Positions 5,835-6,416 of a stretch of 6,416 nucleotides of DNA are shown here, piece after piece. Under the pieces are notes generated by a model. The model was not told the DNA's origin. It ran no database searches and worked only from the letters and a program-made list of their open reading frames with translations. Position numbers and translations under genes: made by a program. Location of the stretch: NCBI GenBank assembly GCA_965370435.1, contig CBDUUP010000266.1:1-6416 (forward strand). Reading direction: 5' to 3'. This DNA is from CBDUUP01 sp965370435. GTDB lineage: Bacteria > Chloroflexota > Anaerolineae > Anaerolineales > UBA11579. The stretch's first letter is position 1; each line of letters starts with the position of its first letter.

Positions 5835-6416
5835 CTATGATGTCTTCTGGGGTTCTTTCTTGCCGGGCAGCAGGTTGCGCCAGTCGAGACGGCCCATCAG
5901 GGCGTATTGGATGATGCCGACGACGTTCCCGGCCATGAAGTACAGGGCCAGACCGGATGAGTACTGCCAAGAGAGATAGCCGATGAAAAGGGGCATGTAA
6001 AGGCTCATCATTTTGCCCATTTGGGCGCCCTGATCGCTGCCGCCGGAGGACATCGGGGTTGAGAGTTTCATTTGCAGGTAGGAGGTGATGAAGACCATGA
6101 TGGCGAGCAGGGAGATGCCATAGCCTGCAATGTAGACGCGCTCTGGCTGGCTCAAATCCATCCATAGGAAGCGGCTGTTGAGAGGGATCAGCGCGGCCAC
6201 GTTGGGGAAGAAGGAGTAAATGTGGCGGGCGAAATCCATCAGTTGGATGGGGGTGGCGGCCAGGGCGCTGGTGATGGCGCCGTACATCCCGATGATGATG
6301 GGGAACTGGATGAGGGTGGGCAGGCAGGAGCCAAAGGGATTGATCCCCTCTTCCTGGTAGAGCTTCATCTGCTCTTGGGACAGTTTTTCGCGGTCGTCCT
6401 TGTATTTTTTCTCGAT
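5835..6416 (-). CDS. yidC: YidC/Oxa1-family membrane protein insertase, 5' end outside the window
   Basis: The 194 visible residues are the C-terminal part of the YidC/Oxa1/Alb3 insertase, which places and folds membrane proteins alone or with SecYEG. The fragment opens with the cytoplasmic coiled-coil end KKYKDDREKLSQEQMKLYQ, followed by the family hallmark GINPFGSCLPTLIQFPI. Hydrophobic spans follow: about residues 31-52 (CLPTLIQFPIIIGMYG), 94-115 (YIAGYGISLLAIMVFIT), and two closely spaced ones at about 138-176 (MSLYMPLFIGYLSW, then LALYFMAGNVVGIIQYAL). A short basic tail (PGKKEPQKTS) ends at TAG. The first core helix with its conserved Arg, and any signal or periplasmic part, lie beyond the right edge. 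Jag follows after 39 bases, as in many genomes where rnpA, yidD, yidC and jag sit near the origin. Confidence 0.96.
   Translation of the reverse strand: MEKKYKDDREKLSQEQMKLYQEEGINPFGSCLPTLIQFPIIIGMYGAITSALAATPIQLMDFARHIYSFFPNVAALIPLNSRFLWMDLSQPERVYIAGYGISLLAIMVFITSYLQMKLSTPMSSGGSDQGAQMGKMMSLYMPLFIGYLSWQYSSGLALYFMAGNVVGIIQYALMGRLDWRNLLPGKKEPQKTS

Overview
The window reads as a chromosomal stretch of a GC-rich bacterium. All eight supported genes lie on the minus strand, so transcription runs from high to low coordinates. The neighbourhood (yidC and jag, then parA and parB) is the conserved set usually found near the replication origin. The style of the ParB, Jag and YidC proteins, together with intergenic arrays of GGCAAGT-like units, suggests a member of the Chloroflexota, perhaps Anaerolineae. 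That placement is an inference from style, not a search result.

Layout from right to left (direction of transcription). (1) yidC, cut by the right edge (5835-6416), and jag/khpB (5082-5795) form one unit that ends at a clear intrinsic terminator (5021-5053). (2) A gene-free spacer of about 400 bases (4675-5081) holds degenerate short repeats in two blocks of opposite orientation. It ends with a consensus TATAAT placed so close to the next ATG that the mRNA may be leaderless. (3) A second unit starts there: a PfkB-family sugar/nucleoside kinase (3823-4674), parA (3028-3819), a minimal nucleotidyltransferase of the MNT type (2713-3024), parB (1799-2659), a NUDIX hydrolase (1213-1749), and a YtcJ-like amidohydrolase that runs off the left edge (1-1186). 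Gaps within this unit are 3 to 53 bases and no terminator is visible, so it is probably one operon.

ParA and ParB should act together in segregating the origin region; YidC inserts membrane proteins; Jag/KhpB is an RNA-binding protein commonly co-encoded with YidC. The kinase, NUDIX enzyme and amidohydrolase look like metabolic or house-cleaning passengers.

The most notable observation is the MNT gene inserted between parA and parB. It is intact, has no HEPN partner, has a strong ribosome site overlapping the end of parA, and is clearly poorer in GC (about 46%) than its neighbours (about 60-65% in sampled segments of parA and parB). This suggests a later insertion that now shares expression with the segregation genes. 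No CRISPR array, insertion sequence, rRNA, tRNA or convincing parS site was seen.
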